A DNA stretch of 64,000 nucleotides, taken from assembly GCA_947471745.1 (NCBI GenBank), contig CANJKZ010000088.1, positions 248,001-312,000 on the forward strand, written 5' to 3'. The notes below the pieces were generated by a model. It made no database searches. It was given only the letters and a program-made list of their open reading frames with translations, and was not told the DNA's origin. Shown one piece after another: positions 1 through 9,685 of this stretch (its first letter is position 1; each line of letters starts with the position of its first letter). The position numbers and the translations under genes were made by a program. This DNA is from Closterium sp. Naga37s-1. Lineage: Eukaryota; Streptophyta; Zygnematophyceae; Desmidiales; Closteriaceae.

Positions 1-437
1 AGTGCCTCCAGCACCACTACCACCAGCACCTCCAGCTCCATGGTCAACAGCTCCAGCTCCTGCAGCCCCAGCGCCTCTGGTGCCAGTGCCTCCAACTCCA
101 GCTCCTGCAGCTCCAGCGCCTCCTGCGCTAGGGCCTCCAACTCCAGCTCCTCCAGCTCCAGTGCCTCCAGCCCCAGCTGCTCCAGGCTCCTTTTGGTCTC
201 CACCTCCAGCGCACCCAACATCACCAGTCCCGGCAGCTCCAGCACCACTGGTACGAGCACCTCCAGGACCAGTAGCCGCACTACCTCCAGTACCGCCAGC
301 TCCAGTAGTAACAGCAGCACCTCCAGCTCCAGTGTCTCCTGCACCTCCAGCTCTGGGAGCTCCACTCCGACGGTGTGCGCGCTGAACAAGCCACTGACGC
401 AGCTGCTGCGAGGACAGTCGCGGCGAAGCACCAGCAG
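1..437 (-). mobile_element. Copia W fragment (integrase-RT linker), short-LTR clan
   Basis: Low-complexity sequence built from repeats of the form ccagcncctcc. Read on the minus strand it is a Gly/Ala-rich protein stretch. It matches in style and order the linker of Copia N near 49,490-49,810, including the more ordinary segment at its right end that corresponds to the LSPQQL-type motif. The piece runs off the left edge of the window and ends where the LTR of Gypsy B begins. It is only a fragment, so no break count is possible. It could be a flank into which Gypsy B inserted, but the matching right flank is not visible. Confidence 0.7.
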
Positions 438-782
438 TGTCATACTCAGAAATACATAGAAACAACAGATAATCCGAACCTTCCGGAACGCGCTCTTCTA
501 GAATAGATAATCACAAGTGCGCATAAGCACGCAAGCCCATTGGCACTTCGGATTATGGCGAGATTACGCCTTGTACACCACTGTCGGTGCTGTCGGTGCC
601 GTATAATGTAAATGTCGGTGCCGAAAATACCAAATAAGTGAAATAATCGGAAAGCTCTAGAAAATAGAATAGTAGTCCGATTGAGGTGAAATAAAGTGCA
701 AATGAAAGAGGAAAATAAGGAGAATAAGATGGAGTAAAAATATGGAAATGAGAAATATGTCGAACGTCGGCGTACTCTCACA
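438..782 (-). repeat. 3' LTR of Gypsy B
   Basis: AT-richer than the internal region. On the minus strand it begins TGAGAGTACGCC just after a polypurine tract (783-796 on the plus strand is a C run, hence G on the element strand). It ends near TGACA at 438. Segment 444-474 recurs at 12,796-12,826 in the other LTR. The partner LTR carries TATAAATA directly beyond this shared segment. Confidence 0.75.
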
Positions 783-792
783 CCTCCCCCCC

Positions 793-1000
793 TCAAAGCT
801 GGGTGGTAGATGTAACACCCTGCTTGACAAGATAGTCGCGGAGAGAACGTTGGGCGTTACTCATATCTTCTTCAGAGACCCAGCTGTCCCCAGAAGGATC
901 ATAGCCTTTCCAGCGTACGAGAAACTCCAGGGCGCCATGCCGACGACGACGATGTGCAAGCACAGATTCAACCTCGTACTCAAGGTCATCATTCACGAGG
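793..1000 (-). pseudogene. Gypsy B chromodomain
   Basis: C-terminal tail of the integrase polypeptide. It contains the chromodomain signature residues YEVESVL, LVRWKGY and WVSEEDM in the right order and spacing. In this family the chromodomain binds histone H3 tails and steers integration to heterochromatin. That fits the dense nesting seen here, although this role is known for the family and is not shown by this copy. Confidence 0.85.
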
Positions 1001-2200
1001 ACTGGAGGCGGCGGCGGAGGTTGGCGTCCCGTGTACAGCTTATTTGGATCTTGATAGGGTTTAAGAAGCTGCACGTGGAAGGCGTGATGAATCTTCCAAT
1101 AAGCTGGAATGCGCAAGCGGAATGTGACTGGAGTGACCTGCTCTTCTACGAGGAAAGGTCCGCAGAAGCGAGGTCGTAACTTGGATGGAAGGTGACCGAG
1201 GTTGAGGTTGCATGTGTCGAGAAGCACATGGTCACCAACCGCAATGGTATGATCACGTCGATGGCGATCGGCCAAGCGTTTCTGTGAAGACTGTATGTCC
1301 TGTAGACGCTTGTGTGTCCGATCCCAAAGCTGCTGCATTGTGGTAACGAAGTCGTGCGCGGGTTGGACAGTTGCAGGTACTGTCGGCTGTTGTGGAGTTA
1401 GTGGATGTCGTCCGTAACAGGGGAAATATGGGGTCTCTCCTGTTGCGGCATGCTTCGCATTATTGTAGGCAAACTCCAACACCGGCAAGTGCAAGTCCCA
1501 CTTGTTAATGTCGTCCTTGCACGCTGCGCGCAAGAGTTGTTCCACAATTTGGTTCAAGCGCTCTGTCTGCCCATCGGTCTGGGGATGATATGCAGATGAC
1601 ATTGCTAGGCGTGTCCCCATGAGCGACATGAGCTCTTTCCAGAACTTGCTAGTAAACTTGGGGTCCCTGTCGTATATGAGGGTTGTTGGGATCCCGTGCT
1701 GTGAGATGATGTGTTTGAGGAATAGCTGTGCCGTTTCCTCCATGCGTGCGGTTGTATGTGTCGGAATGAAGTGTCCCATCTTTGAGAATTTGTCGATGAC
1801 GACCAGGATGGCGTCATGCCCCGCGTTGGTAGGTGATGAAATCCAAGCTGACCACTTGCCAAGGCTGTTCCGGGATGGGTAAAGGCTGAAGAAGTCCTGC
1901 TTTCTTCTGCTTACTGCTTTTCATCCGCTGGCACGTGTTGCACGAAGTGACAAACTTTTGCACGTCGTTTGCCATGTGAGGCCAGTAGTAGACTTTCGCA
2001 ATCCCGGCAAGAGTCTTGTTACTCCCAAAGTGTCCAGCGTAGAGCATGTCATGGAATTCTTCGAGAAGCAACTGCCGAAGAGGCGGGTAGTTGGGTACCC
2101 ATATCTTTGTTGATCCTTTGCATAGTGCGACGTCGTGGTCCCACTGCAACAATTTCTTTTTCTCTGCTAAGGGAATCCCGATGGTATACCCGTGCGTGAA
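1000..2200 (-). pseudogene. Gypsy B integrase
   Basis: Retroviral-type integrase. The zinc-binding H2C2 region shows CNTCQRMK (about 1,920-1,960). The catalytic core follows, with SLDFIT (about 1,830), YDRDPKFTSKFW (about 1,660) and YHPQTDGQTERLNQ (about 1,560), which holds the family's last catalytic glutamate. It joins element cDNA to host DNA. It lies between RNase H and the chromodomain, as expected for a chromovirus. Confidence 0.85.
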
Positions 2201-2817
2201 GAGTCCCTTCAGTAGCGGATTCATCCCCTCAATCTGTATGGCGGCAAAGTGTCCAGGCCGGCTCAGTGCGTCTGCCTTATTCTTGTGTCCCAGCTTTGTA
2301 CACGATGTCGTAGTTGAAGTGCGTCTCGAGGAAGTCAATCCACCTGACTTGTCTTCTGGAGAGGGTCGGCTGCGTCTTTAGGTACTTCAGGCTGCAATGG
2401 TCAGTGTAGACCGTGGTCTTTCTCCCTTCGAGGTAGCATCGCCATGTCTTGAATGCGGTGATGATCGCTAAGGCCTCTTTGTCGTGAATCGGGTAGTTGA
2501 GTTCTGCCCCGTGCAATTTCTTGCTGAGGTAAGCGATTGGTTGTAGTCCTTTCCCTTGGTCTTGCATCAAGACTGCTCCAACTGCTTGGTCGCTAGCGTC
2601 AGCTTCGATGACATAGTCTTTTTCTGGATCTGGCACGATCAGGACGGGTGCGGACGTGAGTGCGGTCTTCAACTGCTCCATGGCTTGCTGGTGCACATCC
2701 TCCCACTTGAACGGTGTATTCTTCTTCAGTAGATTGGTGAGAGGTGTTGCAATCTTCCCATACTGTGGCACGAACCGATTATAGTAGTTCGCAAAGCCAA
2801 GGAATTGCTGAAGTTCC

Positions 2818-2942
2818 TGTCAGATTTATATGACATAGCTACTGTAGGCTATAGTGGGGTAGACCATATGGGGTACAGTTTTCTAGGGTTTGCTTTTGTA
2901 CCCAACTTTCCCTTAGTCATTTTCATTCCTCGTTTCTTCTCA
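2818..2942 (+). repeat. 5' LTR of Copia A
   Basis: 125 bp, TG...CA ends. It contains the clan core TGTAGGCTATAGTGGGGTAG followed by a GGGGTACA box and a pyrimidine-rich tail. Identical by eye to 9,561-9,685. No obvious TATA box. Confidence 0.95.
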
Positions 2943-2960
2943 TGGTATCGAGCAGGTTCC
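2943..2960 (+). other. Primer-binding site of Copia A
   Basis: TGGTATCGAGCAGGTTCC begins immediately after the LTR. It is complementary to the 3' end of initiator tRNA-Met, the usual Copia primer. The same site, with small changes, follows every 5' LTR of this clan in the window. Confidence 0.85.
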
Positions 2961-2999
2961 CTAGTGGGAACGATTCCTAGGGCCCACCACCACGATTTT

Positions 3000-3800
3000 T
3001 TTTTTTCCTGCCCGGAGCGCGCTTCGCTCCGGCCCGAGTCGCGCCCTGTGTGCTCTCCCTACCGTCGCGCCCTCGCTAGGCCCCTCACGGCCCCGTCGCG
3101 TCGCCCTTAGCGGCCCTCTCACGGCTCGTCGCGCCGCCCCTACGGCCCTTTGCGCCGCCCTTACGGCCCTTCGTGCCGCCCTTACGGCCCGTCGCGCCCG
3201 TCGCGCCGCCCTTACGGCCCCTCGTGCCGCCCCTTACGGCCCCTCGCGCCGTCCCTTACGGCCCCTCGCGCCGTCCCTTACGGCCCCTCGCGCGGCCCCT
3301 TACACCCCTTACGGCCCCTCCCGCGGCCCCTCACGGCCCCCCCTACGGCTCGTCGCCGCTCTCCGCGGCCCCGCCACCTACCTGTGCGGCCCCGCCACCT
3401 GCCTGTGCGGCCCCGCCACCTACCTGCGGCCCCGCCACCTACCAGCGGCCCCGCCACCTACCAGCGGCCCCGCCACCTACCTGCGGCCCCGCCACCTACT
3501 AGCGGCCCCGCCACCTACCTGCGGCCCCGCCACCTACCTTTGCGGCCCCGCCGCCTCCTCTCAGCGGCCCCGCCGCCTCCTCCCAGCGGCCCCGGACGCC
3601 GCCCTCTCAGCGGCCCCGCCGAGCCGCCCTGCCGCCGAGCCGCCGAGCAGCCGAGCCGCCCAGAAGCCGAGCCGCCGAGCCGCCCAGCAGCCGAGCCGCC
3701 GAGCCGCCCGGCAGCCGAGCCGCCGAGCCGCCCAGCAGCCGAGCCGCCGAGCCGCCCTGCAGCCGAACCACCTGAGCCGCCCTGTCCGGTAAGAGCAGCG
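3000..3800 (+). repeat. GC-rich minisatellite leader of Copia A
   Basis: Three successive repeat blocks fill the untranslated leader. The first repeats a TACGGCCCCTCGCGCC-like unit (about 3,060-3,350). The second repeats CGGCCCCGCCACCTACC (about 3,365-3,550). The third repeats GCCGAGCCGCCCAGCA-like units (about 3,615-3,780). Long open frames here encode only Pro/Arg/Ala strings and I do not regard them as genes. Confidence 0.85.
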
Positions 3801-3856
3801 CCTCTTTCACAGCACTGCCCTCACCCTACTGTTTGCGCTGCTAGTCTACTGCTGTC

Positions 3857-5200
3857 ATGGCTACCCCTAGTGTCCTCGCTTTTGACGCTGAGGGTCGGGC
3901 CATTGACTTTGACGTCTGGATAGATGACCTGCGGCTTTTCTTACAGTGCGACAGAGCAAACGGCCTCTCCCTCTTTGACCTCACTTCTGGTGCCTCCCCT
4001 GCCCCCGCTGCTGATGCTGACGCCACTGTTCGCTCACAGTGGGCCACGCGCGATGCTGCTGCACGTCTTGCTGTGCGTCGCCACCTGCCTACCCCTGAGC
4101 GTGCGCACTTTAGCCAGTACAAGAGTGCTCACACCTTGTACGACGCTGTAGTTGCGCGCTACTCCTCCCCTGCCACTGCTGCACTGAGCCGCCTCATGCT
4201 ACCGTACCTCTTCCCTGACCTTGCTGCCTTTCCCACAGTCGCTGACCTCATTACGCACCTCCGCACTAGTGACACTCGCTACCGCGCTGCGCTTCCTGCT
4301 GAGTTCTGCGACAAGAACCCCCCCCCCCATGTACATCACCCTCTACTATATAGTCACCCGGCTCCCTGACTCCCTTCGCGTAGTCAGGGACCACTTCCTC
4401 TCAGTTTGCCCCACCACTCTCACCGTTGACCTCCTCGAGAAGTCCCTCCTAGCAGCAGAGAAGAGCATAGTAGCTGTAGGAGCCTCTCGTGGTGACCCTC
4501 ACACCCCCATCTTTGAGGGGTGTTCCCCCTCCCCCCTTTTGCCCTCTGTTGCCTCTGCTGCTGCGGCCGACCTCGTTGGGCTTGAGTTGGTCGGTGCGGC
4601 GTCTACCCCTAGCGGGAGACGCCGCCCTGGCAAGGGCAGGGGGGCAGGGGCACTGGAGGAGCTAGCGGGGGCGGTGGAGGCGGCGGTGGAGGCAGTGGAG
4701 GGGGTGGGGGTGGCGGTGGGGGTGGTGGTGGGGGTGGAGGTGTCGGTGGCGGCGGTGGAGGCGGAGGCGGCGGCGGCGGTGGCGGTGGGAGCAGAGGTGG
4801 CGGCGGTGGAGGAGGCGGCGGCGGAGGAGGTGGAGCTGGTCGGGGTGGCGCTGCGCAGAGGGTCGGCTCCGGTGGTGGTCAGCGCCAGCAGCAGCAGCAG
4901 CAGCGCACTCGTGACATCCCCCCCCCTCAGCAGCTCCGTGAGTGGTACGCTGCACGCCAGCGGGGTGGGGGTACTGGTCCATGCACCTACGTCCTCCGCA
5001 CCAGCGACCGCGCGGGTGACCAGTGCGGGGGTGCGCACTCCACCCAGCGCTGCTTTGGCCGCCTGACTGACGCTTGGCGTCACCAGTTCCCTGAGGCCAC
5101 TGAGATCCCCCGCTGGGGTGAGCTGTCTAGGGCGGGTGTCGCTGTCTTTGACCTTGACTTTGATGCTATTCTTGCTGCCATGTATACTGTGACTATTAGT
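3857..5200 (+). pseudogene. Copia A gag
   Basis: Begins MATPSVLAFDAEGRAIDFDV, the clan's conserved gag start, recognisable also at 25,665, 30,922 and, on the minus strand, 52,980. A helical capsid-like region (WATRDAAARLAVRRHL, YDAVVARYSSP) is followed by a glycine-rich tract (about 4,650-4,850), then a Cys/His cluster (about 4,980-5,055) in the place usually held by a CCHC knuckle. After that comes FDLDFDAILAAMY, a conserved block of unknown role. Gag forms the particle that packages the RNA. Confidence 0.85.
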
Positions 5201-5379
5201 GATGAGGGTGACTGTTACCGGTGTTTTCCGCCCGACCCGGGCATTGAGACTGCTGCTCTAGGTCCTGGTGAGGCTGCTGCTCTAGGTGCTAGCGAGGCTG
5301 CTGCTCTAGGTGCGTCTGCTCCCTCAGGTGCTGGTGAGTCTGCTCTCTCAGGTTCTGCGTCGGCTTCGGCCTCCCACAC

Positions 5380-5760
5380 CTTCACCCTTGACTCGGGGGC
5401 TTCTCGCTCCTTCTTTCGAGACCGCACCACACTCACGCCGCTTGGCCGGCCAGTTGCGGTCTCTCTGGCAGACCCCTCTGGGGGTCCTGTCGTTGCTCAC
5501 TTCTCCACTGTCCTCCCGTGTCCGGCGGCCCCCTCTGGCACCCTGTCTGGTCTTTACCTCCCCTCGTTCTCTACGAACTTGGTGAGTGGTGCTGACCTAC
5601 AGGATGCGGGGGTTCACCAGTTCACTCCTGCGAGTCAGCGGGTGACCCACTGCACGGACGCTCGGACTGGCCGACACCTAGCCACGTTTACCCGTCGGCC
5701 GGGGTCGAGCCTGTACACCCTGACCACTGCGTCTCCTCCAGTCACTGCGTCTGGTCAGGT
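5380..5760 (+). pseudogene. Copia A aspartic protease
   Basis: HTFTLDSGASRSFF at about 5,377-5,418 holds the DSGA active site. Downstream are VSLADPSGGPV and LYLPSFSTNLVSGADLQDAG, typical of Copia proteases before the GAG-pre-integrase zone. The same block is seen in G, H, J and N. Confidence 0.85.
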
Positions 5761-5779
5761 AGCTGCGTCGGGTCAGGTG

Positions 5780-6400
5780 TTTGCTGCAGCGTCCAGGTCT
5801 GGTCCTGAGTCTGCCCCCTGTTCGTGTCGCCTCCTGTCTCACGAGACTCTCCTCTGGCCTTCTGCGAGCCTACTGTCGTGCACGAGGCATCCGCCAGACC
5901 TTCACGCTTCCGGACTCTCCACAGCAAAATGGGATTGCTGAGCGCCGCATTGGCATGGTCATGGACGTCGCCCGTACGTCCATGATGCATGCGGCTGCCC
6001 CCCATTTTCTGTGGCCGTTTGCAGTTCGGTACGCGGCGCATCAGATCAACCTTCACCCTAGGGTCTCCAGGCCGGAGACCTCCCCAGCTTTGCTGTGGAC
6101 GGGGAAGGTTGGCGATGCGTCTGCGTTCCGTGTCTGGGGATCTCGGGCGTTTGTCCGCGACTTGTGTGCGGACAAGCTGTCCCCTCGTGCTGCTCCTTGC
6201 GTCTTCCCTGGCTTCCCCCCTGACGCGCCAGGATGGCAGTTCTACCACCCCACCTCTCGCCGTGTTCTGTCCTCCCAGGACGTCACGTTTGACGAGTCGG
6301 TCCCCTACTACCGCCTCTTCCCCTACCGCACTCCGTCCCTCCCCCCGCCACCGCTCTTCCTTGTGCCAGGTCCCCCCCCGGTAGACCCCCTCCCCCCTCA
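5780..6400 (+). pseudogene. Copia A integrase region
   Basis: Shows the C-terminal half of the Copia integrase catalytic core (TLPDSPQQNGIAERRIG, with the catalytic glutamate region) and the downstream WGSRAFV...SPRAAPCVFPGF and FDESVPYYRLFPYR blocks. It joins cDNA to the target. The adjoining GAG-pre-integrase zone is recognisable but poorly preserved. Confidence 0.8.
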
Positions 6401-7760
6401 GGGTCCTGCCCCTTCAGGTGTGTCCCAGGTAGACGCAGTCGAGCCTGTCGAGGTTACTGGTGACTCTGGTGCTGCTGAGGGTGCTGAGCCTGGGGGTGCT
6501 GACTCTGGGGGTGCTGAGCGTGTGGGTGCTACGCCTGGGGGTGCTGAGCCTGAGGGTGCTACTACTGGGGGTGCTGAGCCTGGGGGTGCTGAGCCTGGGG
6601 GTGCTACTACTGGGGGTGCTGAGCCTGGGGGTGCTGAGCCTGGGGGTGCTGAGCCTGGGGGTGCTACGCCTGGAGGTGCTGAGCCTGGGGGTGCGGAGCC
6701 TGAGGGAGCTGGGCCTGCTTGTGTGGCGTCTGGCGGTGCTGAGCCTGGCGGTTCTCCGGGTGCTTCGTCTCGGCGGGAGCCACTCTCTCCACAGGAGCTG
6801 CGCGAGTGGTTTGCCCGGCGCTGGAGGCGTGCTGCTGGAGCTGGAGGTTCTTCGGCTACTGAGGGTGCTGGTGCCGCGGGTCCCGGAGGTGCTCGTACTG
6901 GGAGTACTGGAGCTGCTGGGCCTGCGGGTACGACTGGAGCTGGAGCTGCTGAGGGTGTTGACGCTGAGGCTACTGCTGTCGGTCCTGGAGGCGGTCCTGC
7001 TGGGGGTGCTGGAGCTGGAGGTGCTGCTGGCGCTGGTGCTGCCGCTGGGGGTACTGGTGCTGTCCCTGCTGTGTCTGGAGTCGCCGCGCGGCCTAGGCCG
7101 TACTTCGTTCCGCTCCTTCAGCAGGTTCTTGGTCTCCCGCCTTCTACTGGTCCTCCTCCTCCCTTAGAGTGTCCACAGCCTGTCCCGTCACTGTTACAGT
7201 TACAGCCGGCCTCCCCACTGCCCGCTCCTTCTCCCTACACTGGTCCTACTGGAGGTCTTGCTGAGCGTCGTGCGCCTGCGTCTCGCCCTGCGTCGCCTGT
7301 CCGTGCTGCTCGCACTAGTGGTCGTGGTTCGCGTCAGCGTCCTCCTCCTGTCCCTGGCACGCACCGGATGTCTCTGCGTCCGTCCACTGCTCCCCTGCGT
7401 GCCCCTTTGCCTTCTCCTCCTGAGTCCTCTCTTCCTGCTCTTCCTGACCCGGAGTCGGACTCTCTTCGTGCTGCCAGTCCTACTGTCACGCGTCTCCTTG
7501 CTACTGTTGTCACTGACCCTTCCTTTGAGTCCACTGCTGCGTCTGCCCTAGTTACTGAGCTCGTCGACTTTGCTGCACGCTGTCGTCTAGACTACGCTGC
7601 TAGTCTTGTTGCTGAGTCTGAGTCTGTCTGTCCTCCGTCCGTCGGGGGTGAGTGTGCCCTTGGCACGGACGTCCTTGAGGACAGGCAGGAGGAGTTCCAG
7701 TGTTTGGCTGCTGCTTCACCTCATCTCGTGTCCGTACTGCTTACCCCTGAGGGAGACCCG
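6400..7760 (+). pseudogene. Copia A linker with EPGGA pentapeptide repeats
   Basis: About 450 residues between integrase and reverse transcriptase. At 6,475-6,740 a 15-bp unit close to gctgagcctgggggt is repeated many times, giving (EPGGA)n. A conserved PQELREWFARRW motif follows, then a Gly/Ala-rich tract, then a Pro/Ser-rich tract with PRPYFVPLLQQVLG. Function unknown; the region is likely disordered. Repeat number varies between copies in this window. Confidence 0.8.
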
Positions 7761-7779
7761 GATGCACTTGACATCCCGA

Positions 7780-8560
7780 CTCCGCGCTCTTACGCGGAGG
7801 CGATAGAGGGTCCCTACTCCTCTCAGTGGCAGGCAGCTATGGACACAGAGATGGCTTCCTGGAAGTCCACAGGCACCTACGTTGACGAGGTTCCCCCGCC
7901 TGGGGCGAACATCGTCAGTGGCATGTGGATTTTCAGGGTGAAGCGGCCGCCGGGTTCTCCGCCTGTCTTCAAGGCGCGTTACGTGGCTCGTGGCTTCAGT
8001 CAGCGGCAGGGAGTTGACTACTTTCAGACCTTCTCTCCCACCCCGAAGATGACCACTCTTCGGGTACTGCTGCACATAGCTGCTCACCGCGACTACGAGC
8101 TGCACTCTCTTGACTTCAGCACTGCTTTCTTGCAGGGCAGCCTGCACGAGGAGATCTGGTTGCGTCGCCCACCTGGCTTCACTGGGTCTTTTCCTCCTGG
8201 CACCCAGTGGAGCCTCCGGCGGCCAGTCTACGGTCTCCGCCAGGCACCGCGTGAGTGGCACGACACACTGAGGACTACACTTGCGGCTCTTGGGTTTGCT
8301 CCCTCTACTGCCGACCCGTCGCTGTTTCTGCGCACCGACACTTCTTTGCCGCCGTTCTACATCCTCGTGTACGTGGACGACTTGGTCTTTGCCACAGCTG
8401 ACACTGCTGGACTCGCCCACGTGAAGTCCGAGCTGCAGAAGAGACACACGTGCACAGACCTGGGTGAACTGCGCAGCTACCTTGGCTTGCAGATCACCCG
8501 GGACAGAGCACGCCGCACCATTACCCTGACTCAGTCACACATGGTGCAGCAGGTCCTTCA
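7780..8560 (+). pseudogene. Copia A reverse transcriptase
   Basis: Begins PRSYAEAIEGPYSSQWQAAM, then WIFRVKRPPG, KARYVARGFSQRQGVDY, LHSLDFSTAFLQG and the YVDD catalytic box at about 8,368-8,380, followed by YLGLQI and the thumb region. It copies element RNA into DNA. This is the best preserved coding part of the element and a good reference for the clan. Confidence 0.93.
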
Positions 8561-9353
8561 GCGCTTCGGCTTCACGTACTCCTCGCCTCAGGCCACTCCT
8601 CTGCCTACTCGCCACTCGCTCTCAGCTCTGCCTTCGGATGAGTCCGTAGAGTCGAGTGGCCCGTACCCAGAGCTTGTTGGCTGCCTCATGTACCTGATGA
8701 CCTGCACACGACCTGACCTTGCATACCCTCTTAGCATTCTCGCACGCTATGTTGCTCCTGGGAGACACAGACCGGAGCACATGGCTGCAGCGAAGAGGGT
8801 GTTGCGCTACTTGTGCAGTACGTCGGGCATGGGGCTTGTGCTTGGAGGGCAGAGTCCAGTGGTCCTCACTGGGCACGCAGACGCTTCTTGGGCTGACGAC
8901 CAGGCTACGCAGCGGTCGTCATAGGGTTACACCTTCAGCCTTGGTTCCGGCTCTGTTTCGTGGCGGGCTACCCGCTCGTCTTCTGTTCTCGGCTCCAGTT
9001 GTGAGGCTGAGATCTACGCCGGGGCCATGGCTGCACAGGAGCTTCGCTGGCTCACCTACCTGCTGACTGACCTCGGAGAGCCGCCTCGTTCTCCTCCAGT
9101 GCTGTACGTAGACAACAAGGCCATGCTGGCCTTGTGTCGAGAGCAGAGACTGGAGCACAGAACGAAGCACATTGCTCTCCGCTACTTCCTTGCTCGTGAG
9201 CTACAGCAGCGTGGTCAGCTGCGACTTGCGTACGTGGCCTCTGAGGCCAACACTGCTGATATCTTCACCAAGGCACTTGCGCCTTGTGATCATCAGCGCT
9301 TCTGTACTCAGCTGGGTCTTGTGCCTACCTTGCCTCACTTGCTCACCCCTTGA
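8560..9353 (+). pseudogene. Copia A RNase H
   Basis: Copia-type RNase H: GCLMYLMTCTRPDLAY and HADASWADD, then AQELRWLTYLLTDL, VLYVDNKAMLAL and HIALRYFLARELQQ, ending in ANTADIFTKAL and a short basic tail. It degrades the RNA strand during cDNA synthesis. Confidence 0.9.
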
Positions 9354-9560
9354 CCTTGTTTGTACTGTTGCATATATATATACACCTGCTCTTGCTTGTC
9401 TAGCCTTATATATATATGTAATCCTGCATGTGAACTGGCCTTGTGGCCTTGAACTTGTGCTCGGAATGTGTGGTGACTTTGTGATCCACCCTGAGCTTGC
9501 TTTGCTTTGCTTGACTGGTCTTGTGACCCCTTGTTCTCCCCCACTTTGCCTATGGGGGTG
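9354..9560 (+). other. Copia A 3' UTR and polypurine tract
   Basis: Non-coding. It holds two TATATATA runs (about 9,373-9,384 and 9,408-9,418), then a segment conserved in every clan member (GACTTTGTGATCCACCCTGA; CCCCACTTTGCCTATGGGGG). It ends in TATGGGGGTG at the LTR edge, the likely plus-strand primer. Confidence 0.8.
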
Positions 9561-9685
9561 TGTCAGATTTATATGACATAGCTACTGTAGGCTATAGTGG
9601 GGTAGACCATATGGGGTACAGTTTTCTAGGGTTTGCTTTTGTACCCAACTTTCCCTTAGTCATTTTCATTCCTCGTTTCTTCTCA
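9561..9685 (+). repeat. 3' LTR of Copia A
   Basis: 125 bp, no visible difference from the 5' LTR. Followed by GTTCC, the second copy of the target duplication, after which the Gypsy B reverse transcriptase resumes. Confidence 0.95.

Larger units (their letters stand above)
2818..9685 (+). mobile_element. Copia A, short-LTR clan, near full length and very young
   Basis: Complete end to end. The 125-bp LTRs at 2,818-2,942 and 9,561-9,685 look identical over their whole length, start TGTCAG and end CTCA. Both sides carry the 5-bp target duplication GTTCC (2,813-2,817 and 9,686-9,690). Inside are primer site, GC-rich leader, gag, protease, integrase, a long repeat linker, reverse transcriptase, RNase H, 3' UTR and polypurine tract. 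Its reading frames carry about four breaks, so this copy looks inactive by itself. Identical LTRs put the insertion among the youngest events here, though 125 bp gives coarse dating. Confidence 0.95.

Noticed and set aside
446-796. 116-residue minus-strand frame
   Set aside because: Lies wholly in the LTR of Gypsy B, is AT-driven, and has no homolog motif.
3150-3923. Long plus-strand open frame rich in Pro, Arg and Ala
   Set aside because: It translates the leader minisatellite of Copia A; repeats, not protein motifs, keep it open.
4499-5083. Minus-strand Ala/Thr-rich frame
   Set aside because: Complement of the Copia A gag glycine tract; no family motifs.
6460-7167. Plus-strand Leu/Val-rich frame that looks like a membrane protein
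   Set aside because: Alternate phase of the EPGGA repeat linker; the hydrophobic periodicity follows from the 15-bp unit.
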